This document shows, piece after piece, positions 7,566 to 12,847 of a DNA stretch of 12,847 nucleotides; position 1 is the stretch's first letter, and each line of letters opens with the position of its first letter. The notes beneath the pieces were generated by a model. That model did no database searches. It was not told the origin of the DNA and saw only the letters and a list, made by a program, of their open reading frames with translations. The DNA lies in assembly GCA_016179005.1 (NCBI GenBank), contig JACOSF010000030.1, positions 1 through 12,847 of the forward strand. Reading direction: 5' to 3'. The position numbers and the translations under genes are program-made. The DNA is from Acidobacteriota bacterium. Lineage in GTDB: Bacteria > Acidobacteriota > Terriglobia > Acidiferrales > UBA7541.

Positions 7566-8945
7566 CTACGGCCGGGTCGAGTTGTAGAGCTGCCCGTCGT
7601 CGGTGGCGTGCGTCCCTGGCTTCTTGTTCAAGGGGACGGAGACCGAGGCAGTACCGCTGCACGACCCGCCCCTGCCATTGGTCGCGGTAAAACTGATGCG
7701 ATAGACGCGGCCATTTCCTGTTCCCGAGCGTTCGCTCCGTAGCGATACTTTCTCCCCTCGGACGAAAGCGTCGGGGGCCGTGTCACCGTCTCCGAGACCC
7801 TCCACGGGCTCATCCTGAGTGACTTCATTAATAGAGATGTTGACAGATTCGTTTTGCGGATCAGTCACACCAGCAATGCGGACTTCAATCAACTGGTGGT
7901 TCGGCGGCCACAATTCTCCGGGTGTGGCGCGCGCATTACTGCAGACCGGGTTATCGTCTCCCCAGATCCACGTGCCGTCCATGAACCTTGTCACTTCATT
8001 CCCGCCGCCAAACAAGACAATCTGCCCGCGCGCGGAATCGTAAGCCATGCCGCCGGCGCCCGCCGGCGGGTGGATGCTCAGCGGCAGAAGGGTCCAGTTG
8101 TTACCATCCCATGCCCAGGTGTCCACTGGATACACGTGGCCGTTCGCACCGCCGAAAAGAATGAGCTGTGAGCGAATGGAATCGGCCGCAAGGCCTTCCG
8201 ACCCCAACGGGGGTGGTGAGGTCGCGGGCGTCTTCAGCGTCCAGTTTGTGCCGTCCCAGGCCCAAGTCCCGGCTGAAAGGCTGCTGCCGCCCGGGAAACT
8301 ACCGCCAAACTGCACTGTTTCGCCGCGAGCTTCATCGTGAGCCATCGCGAAACCGCTTAAGGCAGGCGGGCGGACCGCTGGCTGCTCCAGGTTCCATGTA
8401 GTTCCGTCCCAAGTCCACGTTTCGTCGGTATGGCACGTTGGGCATCCCGGGGGGACGGTCCCTCCGAATAGCACGACGCGTGCCCTGCCAGAATCGTAAG
8501 CCATCGAGTATGCCCAGCGAATAGAAGGTGACACCGGCGGAAACCGCTGCGTCCAATTAACGCCATCCCAGATCCACGTGCCGATATCAGTAAAACTACC
8601 GCCGAAGAGAACTGTTTCGCCCCGGGCCGCGTCATACGCCATCGCATGGATGCTTGGCGGAGGGCTGGTTGCCGGAAACCGTTGGATCCAATCCATGCCG
8701 TTCCAGATCCAGGTGTCGTTGCTGTCTCCCTGTGTGGTGTAACCGCCGAAAAGTACAACTTCCCTGCGCGTGGCGTCATAAGCCATGGAGTGGCTGTACC
8801 GCGGGCTCGGATTGTGCGCCGGATGTTTTTCCACCCAGGACGCCTGCTGTGCAGAGGCGCTAGCGCAGAAGGTCAAGTGCGTCCCAATGAGACTCGCGAG
8901 AATCAACAACCGCGTAAGGGGCCGACATGCGCGTTGAGCAATCAC
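7566..8945 (-). CDS. secreted Kelch-like beta-propeller protein with C-terminal Ig-like domain
   Basis: A 459-residue exported protein. The signal peptide has a basic start, a hydrophobic LLILASLIGTHLTF core (residues 13-26) and a likely ASA-QQ cleavage near residue 32. Residues 47-330 hold six repeats of about 50 residues with the pattern (S/A)MAYDxxRGExVLFGG followed by (D/G)TWxWDGxxW, as expected for a six-bladed propeller of Kelch/galactose-oxidase style. Residues 334-437 form an Ig-like domain with LWPPNH (345-350), GDGDTAPD (385-392) and SERSGTGNGRVY (404-415), a type seen on cell-surface proteins of Acidobacteria and Myxobacteria. The short tail ends at TAG 7566-7568, with no sorting signal or membrane anchor. 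The start is GTG 8943-8945, fixed by an excellent AAAGGAGGT 5 nt upstream. It is divergent from the HTH-membrane gene. A binding or adhesion role outside the cell is likely; the ligand is unknown. Confidence 0.85.
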   Translation of the reverse strand: MIAQRACRPLTRLLILASLIGTHLTFCASASAQQASWVEKHPAHNPSPRYSHSMAYDATRREVVLFGGYTTQGDSNDTWIWNGMDWIQRFPATSPPPSIHAMAYDAARGETVLFGGSFTDIGTWIWDGVNWTQRFPPVSPSIRWAYSMAYDSGRARVVLFGGTVPPGCPTCHTDETWTWDGTTWNLEQPAVRPPALSGFAMAHDEARGETVQFGGSFPGGSSLSAGTWAWDGTNWTLKTPATSPPPLGSEGLAADSIRSQLILFGGANGHVYPVDTWAWDGNNWTLLPLSIHPPAGAGGMAYDSARGQIVLFGGGNEVTRFMDGTWIWGDDNPVCSNARATPGELWPPNHQLIEVRIAGVTDPQNESVNISINEVTQDEPVEGLGDGDTAPDAFVRGEKVSLRSERSGTGNGRVYRISFTATNGRGGSCSGTASVSVPLNKKPGTHATDDGQLYNSTRP

Positions 8946-8950
8946 GTCAC

Positions 8951-8959
8951 ACCTCCTTT
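8951..8959 (-). promoter_or_regulatory. strong ribosome-binding site for the Kelch-like gene
   Basis: On the minus strand the sequence is AAAGGAGGT, close to a perfect anti-16S match, 5 nt before GTG 8943-8945. It decides the GTG start. Confidence 0.85.
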
Positions 8960-8961
8960 AG

Positions 8962-8988
8962 GTGAAGGCACGTCAGCCATGCCTTCAC
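8962..8988. promoter_or_regulatory. perfect 9-bp inverted repeat in the divergent intergenic region
   Basis: GTGAAGGCA (8962-8970) and TGCCTTCAC (8980-8988) are perfect complements separated by 9 nt. On the minus transcript the hairpin would sit directly upstream of the ribosome-binding site of the Kelch-like gene. As DNA, the dyad lies between two divergent genes, one encoding an HTH protein, so it could be an operator. Its function is inferred. Confidence 0.6.
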
Positions 8989-8996
8989 GGTGTTCA

Positions 8997-9026
8997 TTGT
9001 GTTATTCACGCGTGTTGTCATAAGAT
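8997..9026 (+). promoter_or_regulatory. possible sigma70-like promoter for the HTH-membrane gene
   Basis: TTGTGT (8997-9002) and TAAGAT (9021-9026) with an 18-nt spacer, about 100 nt before ATG 9127. The match is moderate and based on consensus only. Confidence 0.35.
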
Positions 9027-9126
9027 TTGCAACAGACAACTTCGGTCGGGAGAGGACAAGAACCGCCAACACCCGAAATACCTTCGGCGACCATTGGAAG
9101 ACTCGGCGCTGGGGCGGCCCGCAGCG

Positions 9127-10464
9127 ATGGAAGGAGTTACGTCCAAGAAGCGGCTTGACTCGTGGAAAGAGATCGCGTCGTACCTCGCGCGCGACGAGCG
9201 CACCGCGCTGCGCTGGGCGAGGGAACGAGGGATGCCTGTGCATCGCGTTCCGGGGCCCGGGCGTGGCGCTGTCTTTGCCTACGCCGACGAGATTGCTGGC
9301 TGGCTCAACCAGCAGCCGACGGACGTGCACGGAGCCAGCCGAAGCGAGGTGCGTCAGCCCGCCACGCGTGCAGGAAAGCCCTGGCGTTTCGTGCTGCCTG
9401 TTTCCGCAGTTCTGCTCGTCGGACTGATCGTCGTCTGGGCGGTGCGGATTCCTGGCGGCGGCCAGCCCGGTCCGGTGGAGAAGCTCAAATTTTCACGCAC
9501 CAAAGTGCAGGCGCTTGATGGTGCGAGCCAACAGGTGTGGGAATACTCCATCCCGGGGTCTATCAAGCTAACTTCGGAAGCTGACCTAGAATACATGGAG
9601 AACTTGGCGCGCATCGTCGATCTTGATGGAGACGGCAGCCTTGAGGTGCTTGTTACGTCTCGCTTGGAAGCTGAGGGACAGACGGGTAGCCTGAGCCGAA
9701 GCGTGCTGCACTGCTTCACGTCAAAGGGCGAATTGCGCTGGAAATACGATCCGGAATTGACCCTGAGCTTTGCCGGGCGGTCGTTTGAAGGTCCTTGGGA
9801 CATCAACGATGTGCTAGCCGTCTCAGATGGGAAAGGGCATGCCATTTGGCTGGCGGTGGCGCACCACACCTGGTGGCCTTCGTTTGTGGTGAAACTCGAT
9901 GCGGCTGGCAAAGCGGAAGTACGGTTCGTGAATTCCGGCACGCTAAAGGTTTTGAATTTACTCAGAACATCGGATGCCTCTTACATGCTGGTGGGCGGCT
10001 TCAACAACGAGTGGGAAGGTGGCATCCTAGCGGTGTTGCCCGTGGATAAGGCTGCGGGAAGCTCGCCGCAAAAACCGGGCTCGCCCTACCGGTGCGATGC
10101 TTGCCCGTCTGGGCAGCCGATTCGTTACTTCGTTTTTCCCCGCTCCGAAGTGAACCGCAGCGAAATAAATGCCATTAATCCTGTTGAACAGATTCTGATC
10201 ACGCAAAGAAAAGTTGAGGTGAACACGGGCGAAGGACCGAGTAATGTGCGCGCATTCTACACCTTCTCGCTCAATCCGGAAATGCGGTTCGTTTCCGCTG
10301 CCTTTAGCGACGCTTCCTACTGGCGCCTGCACAAGCAGTTGGAAGAGGAAGGGAAAATCAAGCACACGCCAGAGCAGTGTCCGGAGCGGGATGGGCCGCT
10401 TGGCGTGCGCGTGTGGGAACCCGTCAGCGGCTGGAGAGAGGTGCGTCTCCCGGGCCAGCCGTAA
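9127..10464 (+). CDS. HTH - transmembrane - VCBS/FG-GAP-like protein (one-component membrane regulator)
   Basis: A 445-residue protein. Residues 9-62 (RLDSWKEIASYLARDERTAL, RWARERGMPVHRVPG, then a YADEIAGWL helix) are the MerR/excisionase-like DNA-binding module found at the N-terminus of many acidobacterial membrane proteins. Residues 87-107 are a single membrane helix (FVLPVSAVLLVGLIVVWAV). The C-terminal part of about 335 residues, presumably outside the membrane, contains VDLDGDGSLEVLV (164-176), a calcium-binding VCBS/FG-GAP-type blade motif, and alternates short beta-like strands. This topology suggests an external sensor coupled directly to a cytoplasmic DNA-binding domain, as in one-component ToxR-like regulators (inference). 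ATG 9127 was chosen because similarity begins at once; no clear Shine-Dalgarno is seen, and in-frame upstream starts exist with non-coding-looking sequence. It is divergent from the Kelch-like gene, a likely target. Confidence 0.75.
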   Translation: MEGVTSKKRLDSWKEIASYLARDERTALRWARERGMPVHRVPGPGRGAVFAYADEIAGWLNQQPTDVHGASRSEVRQPATRAGKPWRFVLPVSAVLLVGLIVVWAVRIPGGGQPGPVEKLKFSRTKVQALDGASQQVWEYSIPGSIKLTSEADLEYMENLARIVDLDGDGSLEVLVTSRLEAEGQTGSLSRSVLHCFTSKGELRWKYDPELTLSFAGRSFEGPWDINDVLAVSDGKGHAIWLAVAHHTWWPSFVVKLDAAGKAEVRFVNSGTLKVLNLLRTSDASYMLVGGFNNEWEGGILAVLPVDKAAGSSPQKPGSPYRCDACPSGQPIRYFVFPRSEVNRSEINAINPVEQILITQRKVEVNTGEGPSNVRAFYTFSLNPEMRFVSAAFSDASYWRLHKQLEEEGKIKHTPEQCPERDGPLGVRVWEPVSGWREVRLPGQP

Positions 10465-10493
10465 CGACGTAATCGAAGTGCTTCTCACGGCTG

Positions 10494-10598
10494 CCGGAAT
10501 CGCTGGTAATGGCGTATCAGAACGACGCCGTGAGTACGTTCCCGAGCCTTGTACACACCGCCCGTCACATCACGAGGGTGGCCTGTACTAGAAGTCAC
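10494..10598 (+). rRNA. 16S rRNA fragment (decoding-site region, roughly E. coli 1340-1445)
   Basis: Starting at about 10494 the text follows 16S rRNA: GGAATCGCTGGTAAT (10496-10510), ATCAG (10516-10520), TGAGTACGTTCCCGAGCCTT (10531-10550), the universal GTACACACCGCCCGTCAC (10551-10568), and TGTACTAGAAG (10584-10594). The local helix GGCGT/ACGCC is kept with sequence unlike E. coli, so it derives from a real, somewhat divergent 16S. Only about 100 nt are present; upstream 16S, the 3' helix and the anti-Shine-Dalgarno are absent. It runs directly into the ilvE 3' repeat at a shared GAAGTCAC. It is not a functional rRNA gene. It begins about 30 nt after the stop of the HTH-membrane gene. Confidence 0.85.
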
Positions 10599-10674
10599 AC
10601 GCGGTCGCACCGCCCGCGGCAGCCACTGGCGCCTGCCCGCCTTCCGCGAAGTCGGCGTGCGTTCCGTCACATAA
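10591..10674 (+). pseudogene. second copy of the ilvE 3' end (27 codons)
   Basis: The frame from GAA 10591 encodes EVTRGRTARGSHWRLPAF and the next nine residues, identical to the ilvE C-terminus ending at 7305, then TAA 10672-10674. Nothing of ilvE precedes it: the 16S fragment abuts at 10590-10598. It is therefore the severed tail of an ilvE gene or of a close paralogue. The synonymous-only differences from copy 1 imply that the copies diverged while coding was still under selection. Confidence 0.8.
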
Positions 10675-10712
10675 CAGTTGTCTGCACCGTCTCCCCACAG
10701 GGCCGTCCCGGC
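10591..10712 (+). repeat. direct repeat, copy 2 (ilvE 3' end and trailer)
   Basis: Partner of 7222-7343, same orientation, 3369 nt away, gap-free. After 10712 the copies diverge, and only this copy retains the full terminator hairpin. Confidence 0.9.
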
Positions 10713-10736
10713 AAGCCGGTGCGGCCCTTTCCTTTT
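10700..10736 (+). terminator. rho-independent terminator after the second ilvE tail
   Basis: GGGCCG (10700-10705) pairs with CGGCCC (10722-10727), and inside it CCGGC (10708-10712) pairs with GCCGG (10715-10719) around an AA loop. TTTCCTTTT follows at 10728-10736. This is a strong, complete hairpin plus T-rich tail. Confidence 0.85.
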
Positions 10737-10815
10737 GAACTCACTCGATAGAAAGCGCTCGAAAAGTCTGCCCTTGCGCACGCGACAGGGGCTGATTGCA
10801 GGAAGAGCGGATTAT

Positions 10816-11466
10816 TCAGAGTTCGCCGCGACTTGACACCAGAGCAGCGAGAGTACGTGGTCCGACAGTTACTGGGCGCGGAGATTTCTTCGTCTGATTG
10901 TGGCAAGGACGGCAAAGAGTAAGCCCATTGGAGGCGCGGTAACGCAGGTGCGGATACGGCCCCCATGCTTTGATGTGATGAACCTCAAGGCGACCCCCTC
11001 GCTTGCCGCAGTGTCGGCAGGTGAAATCATCTCGAACGAGAACGGCCATTCGGAAACGCTTGTAACGTGGAGATCGGTAGGCAGCATGGCGCGCTGGCGT
11101 ATGCCCACCACGCCAGAGCGGGTGATTCGGCCCACGCAGCTTTCGATGGAGACGGTTCAGATGACGGCGGTGTGCTGGCGTAACTCCGTAGTGTATTCTC
11201 TTGCGGATCGTTTCGGGAGATTGCTTCTTGCCCGTGAGAGAGCGGGCGATCTTCCGCCTCTGCGCTTGCGGCAGAACACGGCCCGATGTGGTGGGTTTTC
11301 CCATACGCGAGGCCGCAATCTTGGCTCTAGCTGTCTCGGTTTTGGCTGGATTGTGATTCAGATTCCACCAGCGCATCCGGCAAGACTTCGAGCAGAAGCG
11401 CGACGCGGACGCACGTCCCGGTTTAATCGAGTAGGATTCCGCGCACAACTGGCAAACCTTTTCCAT
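10816..11466 (-). CDS. HNH homing-endonuclease-like protein
   Basis: A 216-residue protein with three parts. The N-terminus has a possible zinc site (C5xxC8 ... C25xxxC29). Residues 45-92 are rich in basic and Ser/Gly residues (SRMGKPTTSGRV, SLTGKKQSPETIRKRI) and resemble the NUMOD3 DNA-binding helices of phage and intron homing endonucleases. Residues 137-194 are an HNH nuclease: C150xxC153, VHHIKAW with the HH pair at 163-164, Asn180, and C185xxCH189; PNHPLWRGG (113-121) is also common in these enzymes. All catalytic and zinc residues appear present, so it may be active. I chose ATG at 11464-11466 because homology begins there; the frame extends 32 codons further but reads as non-coding, and no good ribosome-binding site is seen. 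It stands alone and antisense to its neighbours, in sequence of visibly lower GC than the metabolic cluster, suggesting acquisition. Target site unknown. Confidence 0.8.
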   Translation of the reverse strand: MEKVCQLCAESYSIKPGRASASRFCSKSCRMRWWNLNHNPAKTETARAKIAASRMGKPTTSGRVLPQAQRRKIARSLTGKKQSPETIRKRIHYGVTPAHRRHLNRLHRKLRGPNHPLWRGGHTPARHAAYRSPRYKRFRMAVLVRDDFTCRHCGKRGGRLEVHHIKAWGPYPHLRYRASNGLTLCRPCHNQTKKSPRPVTVGPRTLAALVSSRGEL

Positions 11467-11863
11467 ACTGACATGGTATCTGAAAGGATAGCGTAGATGC
11501 AAGCCCGTACGCTCCCATTGGAGACTGTAGAGATTCTCGATAGCAGGTATTGAGCAATTCAACAGTCACGGATTGTCTGCAACTCTCTGATTCTGCGGCG
11601 GAGAGTGAGAGACAAACGCTAAGCTGCATTTTGCGTTGTTCAATTCCACAACAAATCACTGTTGAGAAATTTCTCGACCAAAATCTGGAGTGCCTTTTCC
11701 TCAGTCAGCATCTGCTTTGCCACCTAGCAATTACAGCGATTCCCTTCCTGCTCCACAGTCCGCGCGATTCGGGCACGGCAGTTGCCTTAATAGAAGGTGC
11801 AGGCGCCCAACGACAGGCGACCCACCGAGGGCGCAACAAGCGAGTGGGTCGGAGAGGTGAGTC
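11467..11863. other. intergenic region, 397 nt, AT-richer, no gene recognised
   Basis: No protein-coding or tRNA-like sequence is recognised on either strand. It is less GC-rich than the flanking metabolic genes. It contains a perfect 12-bp palindrome, GAGAAATTTCTC (11664-11675). At the right end it contains interlocking inverted repeats just before the GcvH-like gene (listed separately). It must also hold the start signals of the minus-strand HNH gene, but no clear promoter is visible. Confidence 0.5.
11803..11857 (+). promoter_or_regulatory. possible pseudoknot leader of the GcvH-like gene
   Basis: Two inverted repeats interlock. GCGCCC (11803-11808) can pair with GGGCGC (11829-11834), and CGACCCAC (11818-11825) can pair with GTGGGTCG (11844-11851). 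The right arm of the first lies in the loop of the second, the layout of an H-type pseudoknot. The second stem ends at the first base of the ribosome-binding GGAGAGG (11851-11857), so folding could affect translation from ATG 11864. No known riboswitch consensus is recognised; this is a geometric observation. Confidence 0.35.
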
Positions 11864-12529
11864 ATGACAGTCCTACTGGTTCTCGCAACCTTCGTAATTC
11901 TACTCACGCTGGAGTACTTCATGCAGGGAAAGCAAGCACCACAACCCGCCGCAGAAGCGGTTGTTCCAAAGCGGCCGCAGATGCTGCCGGAATTTGTCGC
12001 CGGCTTCGCCCTGCCGGAAAACCTTCGCTATCACCCGGGCCACACTTGGGCGCTCAGCGAAAGCCCGAACCTGGTGCGCGTGGGCATGGACGATTTTGCC
12101 GCGCGCCTCACCGGGAACGTGGCCAAGATCACCCTGCCGCAGCGCGGGCAGTGGGTGCGTCAGGGACAGAAAGTCGCCACACTTTTCCGGAACGGCGCCA
12201 CGGCGGAGATGATCTCGCCGATGGAAGGCATCGTCACGGACGTGAACGAAGCCGTGCAGCAGAATCCCGAACTCGCGCGACGCGACCCCTACGGGGAAGG
12301 CTGGCTGCTCAAGCTGAACGCGCCAGACGCCAAGCTGAACTTCCGGAATTTGCTCAGCGGAATGGTGGCGCGGCGCTGGATGGAGGAAGCTGCTGCGCGC
12401 CTCCTCCTGCACATGGGCACGCCGGCAACAGCACTGGCCCAGGACGGCGGCGTGGCCGTGGAAGACGTCAGCGGACTTCTGCCCGACGAGAAATGGGCAG
12501 GCCTGACCCAGGAGTTCTTCCTTTCATGA
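11864..12529 (+). CDS. membrane-anchored GcvH-like (lipoyl-domain fold) protein lacking the lipoyl lysine
   Basis: A 221-residue protein with an N-terminal membrane helix (residues 2-19, VLLVLATFVILLTLEYF). A Pro/Ala linker leads to a domain with the order of glycine cleavage H-protein: YHPGHTWA (56-63), VRVGMDDFAARLTGN (71-85), SPMEGIVTDVNEAV (118-131), PELARRDPYGEGWLLK (135-150). In true GcvH the lysine of the ESVKA turn carries lipoate; the aligned stretch here, LFRNGATAEMISP (107-119), has no lysine, so lipoylation is not expected. The C-terminal helical part (RNLLSGMVARRWMEEAAARL, LAQDGGVAVEDVSG, WAGLTQEFFLS) is extra to GcvH and appears in membrane-type relatives. ATG 11864 follows GGAGAGG. 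No gcvT or gcvP is nearby, so a role in glycine cleavage is unlikely; the function is unknown. A strong terminator follows, so it is probably a single-gene unit. Confidence 0.75.
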   Translation: MTVLLVLATFVILLTLEYFMQGKQAPQPAAEAVVPKRPQMLPEFVAGFALPENLRYHPGHTWALSESPNLVRVGMDDFAARLTGNVAKITLPQRGQWVRQGQKVATLFRNGATAEMISPMEGIVTDVNEAVQQNPELARRDPYGEGWLLKLNAPDAKLNFRNLLSGMVARRWMEEAAARLLLHMGTPATALAQDGGVAVEDVSGLLPDEKWAGLTQEFFLS

Positions 12530-12560
12530 GCCAGACATGCTTCACCTCTCCTCAGTGGCA

Positions 12561-12596
12561 GGGGCGGCCCCGCAAAGCGGGGTCGCTCCTTCTTTT
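12561..12596 (+). terminator. rho-independent terminator after the GcvH-like gene
   Basis: GGGGCGGCCCCGC (12561-12573) pairs with GCGGGGTCGCTCC (12577-12589) around an AAA loop, a 13-bp stem with two G-U pairs. TTCTTTT follows. It begins 31 nt after the stop codon. Confidence 0.9.
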
Positions 12597-12639
12597 GATC
12601 CGCTTCCTTGCGGGGAGATAAACCCCCCGCTACAACGCG

Positions 12640-12801
12640 CTACCGAAAGGGCCATGTGGTCTGGAAGCCACACTCCGCGACGATGCGTTGAAGTTCCCAG
12701 TAGGGGCCGTACAGTAGCGTTGAATTTATCAGCAGTTTGTCGGCACCAAGATTGAATCTCGACCATCTGCAAAAGTGGGCTGTAAACGATTGCAGCACCA
12801 T
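12640..12801 (-). CDS. short hypothetical frame, doubtful
   Basis: ATG at 12799-12801 to TAG at 12640-12642, 53 residues. The second half, LLYGPYWELQRIVAECGFQT (residues 29-48), then TWPFR, looks protein-like in composition, while the first half does not. It may be a small gene or the tail remnant of a larger one, since a stop lies just upstream in the same frame. No ribosome-binding site is convincing. A small hairpin (GCGGGG 12610-12615, CCCCGC 12625-12630) lies just past its stop but has no T-run. No family is recognised. The rest of the right end, 12597-12847, shows nothing else supportable. Confidence 0.25.
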   Translation of the reverse strand: MVLQSFTAHFCRWSRFNLGADKLLINSTLLYGPYWELQRIVAECGFQTTWPFR

Positions 12802-12847
12802 TAGTTAGCCGCGCACGGGAAAGCATCTTCCGGCCACCGCTGGCAAG

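Noticed and set aside
7222..10712. Composite transposon or insertion sequence bounded by direct repeats
   Set aside because: The repeats are protein-coding ilvE ends with a trailer, no transposase or terminal inverted repeats are present, and no target-site duplication is seen.
10494..10740. Continuation of the 16S rRNA through the ilvE tail
   Set aside because: From 10591 the sequence encodes the same 27 residues as the ilvE end at 7222-7302; no 16S 3' helix or anti-Shine-Dalgarno follows.
10494..11466. rRNA group I intron encoding the HNH protein
   Set aside because: There is only one 16S flank, a terminator and an ilvE tail lie between, and the HNH gene is on the opposite strand with no intron core seen.
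12542..12826. Minus-strand 94-codon frame at the right end
   Set aside because: It runs through the strong terminator at 12561-12596 and has no recognisable protein character; a different frame there looks slightly more protein-like.

Overview
The window reads as a GC-rich bacterial chromosome segment, most likely from an acidobacterium (possibly a metagenome-derived contig). The lineage clues are a membrane protein with the N-terminal 'DSWKEIASYL' helix-turn-helix common in Acidobacteriota, a secreted Kelch-like propeller ending in an Ig-like domain with the LWPPNH motif, and a membrane-anchored H-protein-like gene. The lineage call is inference from protein style only.

Layout. (1) 1-2211: the 3' part of a cyclic-2,3-diphosphoglycerate-synthetase-like GTPase, then argF (ornithine carbamoyltransferase), which is frameshifted by an exact 8-bp tandem duplication. 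(2) 2495-7305: a same-strand metabolic cluster. It holds a small RsbRD-N-like helical protein, a family I CoA-transferase/acetyl-CoA hydrolase, a 2[4Fe-4S] ferredoxin subunit, the alpha subunit of a 2-oxoacid:ferredoxin oxidoreductase (internally deleted and frameshifted), a fused beta-gamma subunit of the same enzyme, and an internally deleted branched-chain aminotransferase (ilvE). Intact, the set would interconvert branched-chain amino acids, 2-oxoacids and acyl-CoAs with ferredoxin as electron carrier. (3) 7222-10712: a segment bounded by two direct, about 94% identical copies of the ilvE 3' end. Inside are a secreted Kelch-like protein (minus) and a divergently transcribed HTH-membrane-sensor protein (plus), with a perfect 9-bp inverted repeat between them. 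Just before the second ilvE copy lies a roughly 100-nt fragment of 16S rRNA (decoding-site region), joined directly to the ilvE 3' end and its strong terminator. (4) 10816-11466: an HNH endonuclease of the homing-endonuclease style in lower-GC surroundings. (5) 11864-12596: a membrane-anchored GcvH-like protein without a lipoyl lysine, preceded by a possible pseudoknot leader and followed by a strong terminator. (6) The right end holds only a doubtful 53-codon minus-strand frame.

The main unexplained signal is the set of breaks: an 8-bp duplication in argF, out-of-frame deletions in the oxidoreductase alpha gene and in ilvE, a duplicated ilvE tail, and a 16S fragment fused to that tail. Short homologies at several junctions fit illegitimate recombination or a decaying locus, but assembly error is a serious alternative and should be excluded first with reads. 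I recognise no complete new defence or mobile system here.
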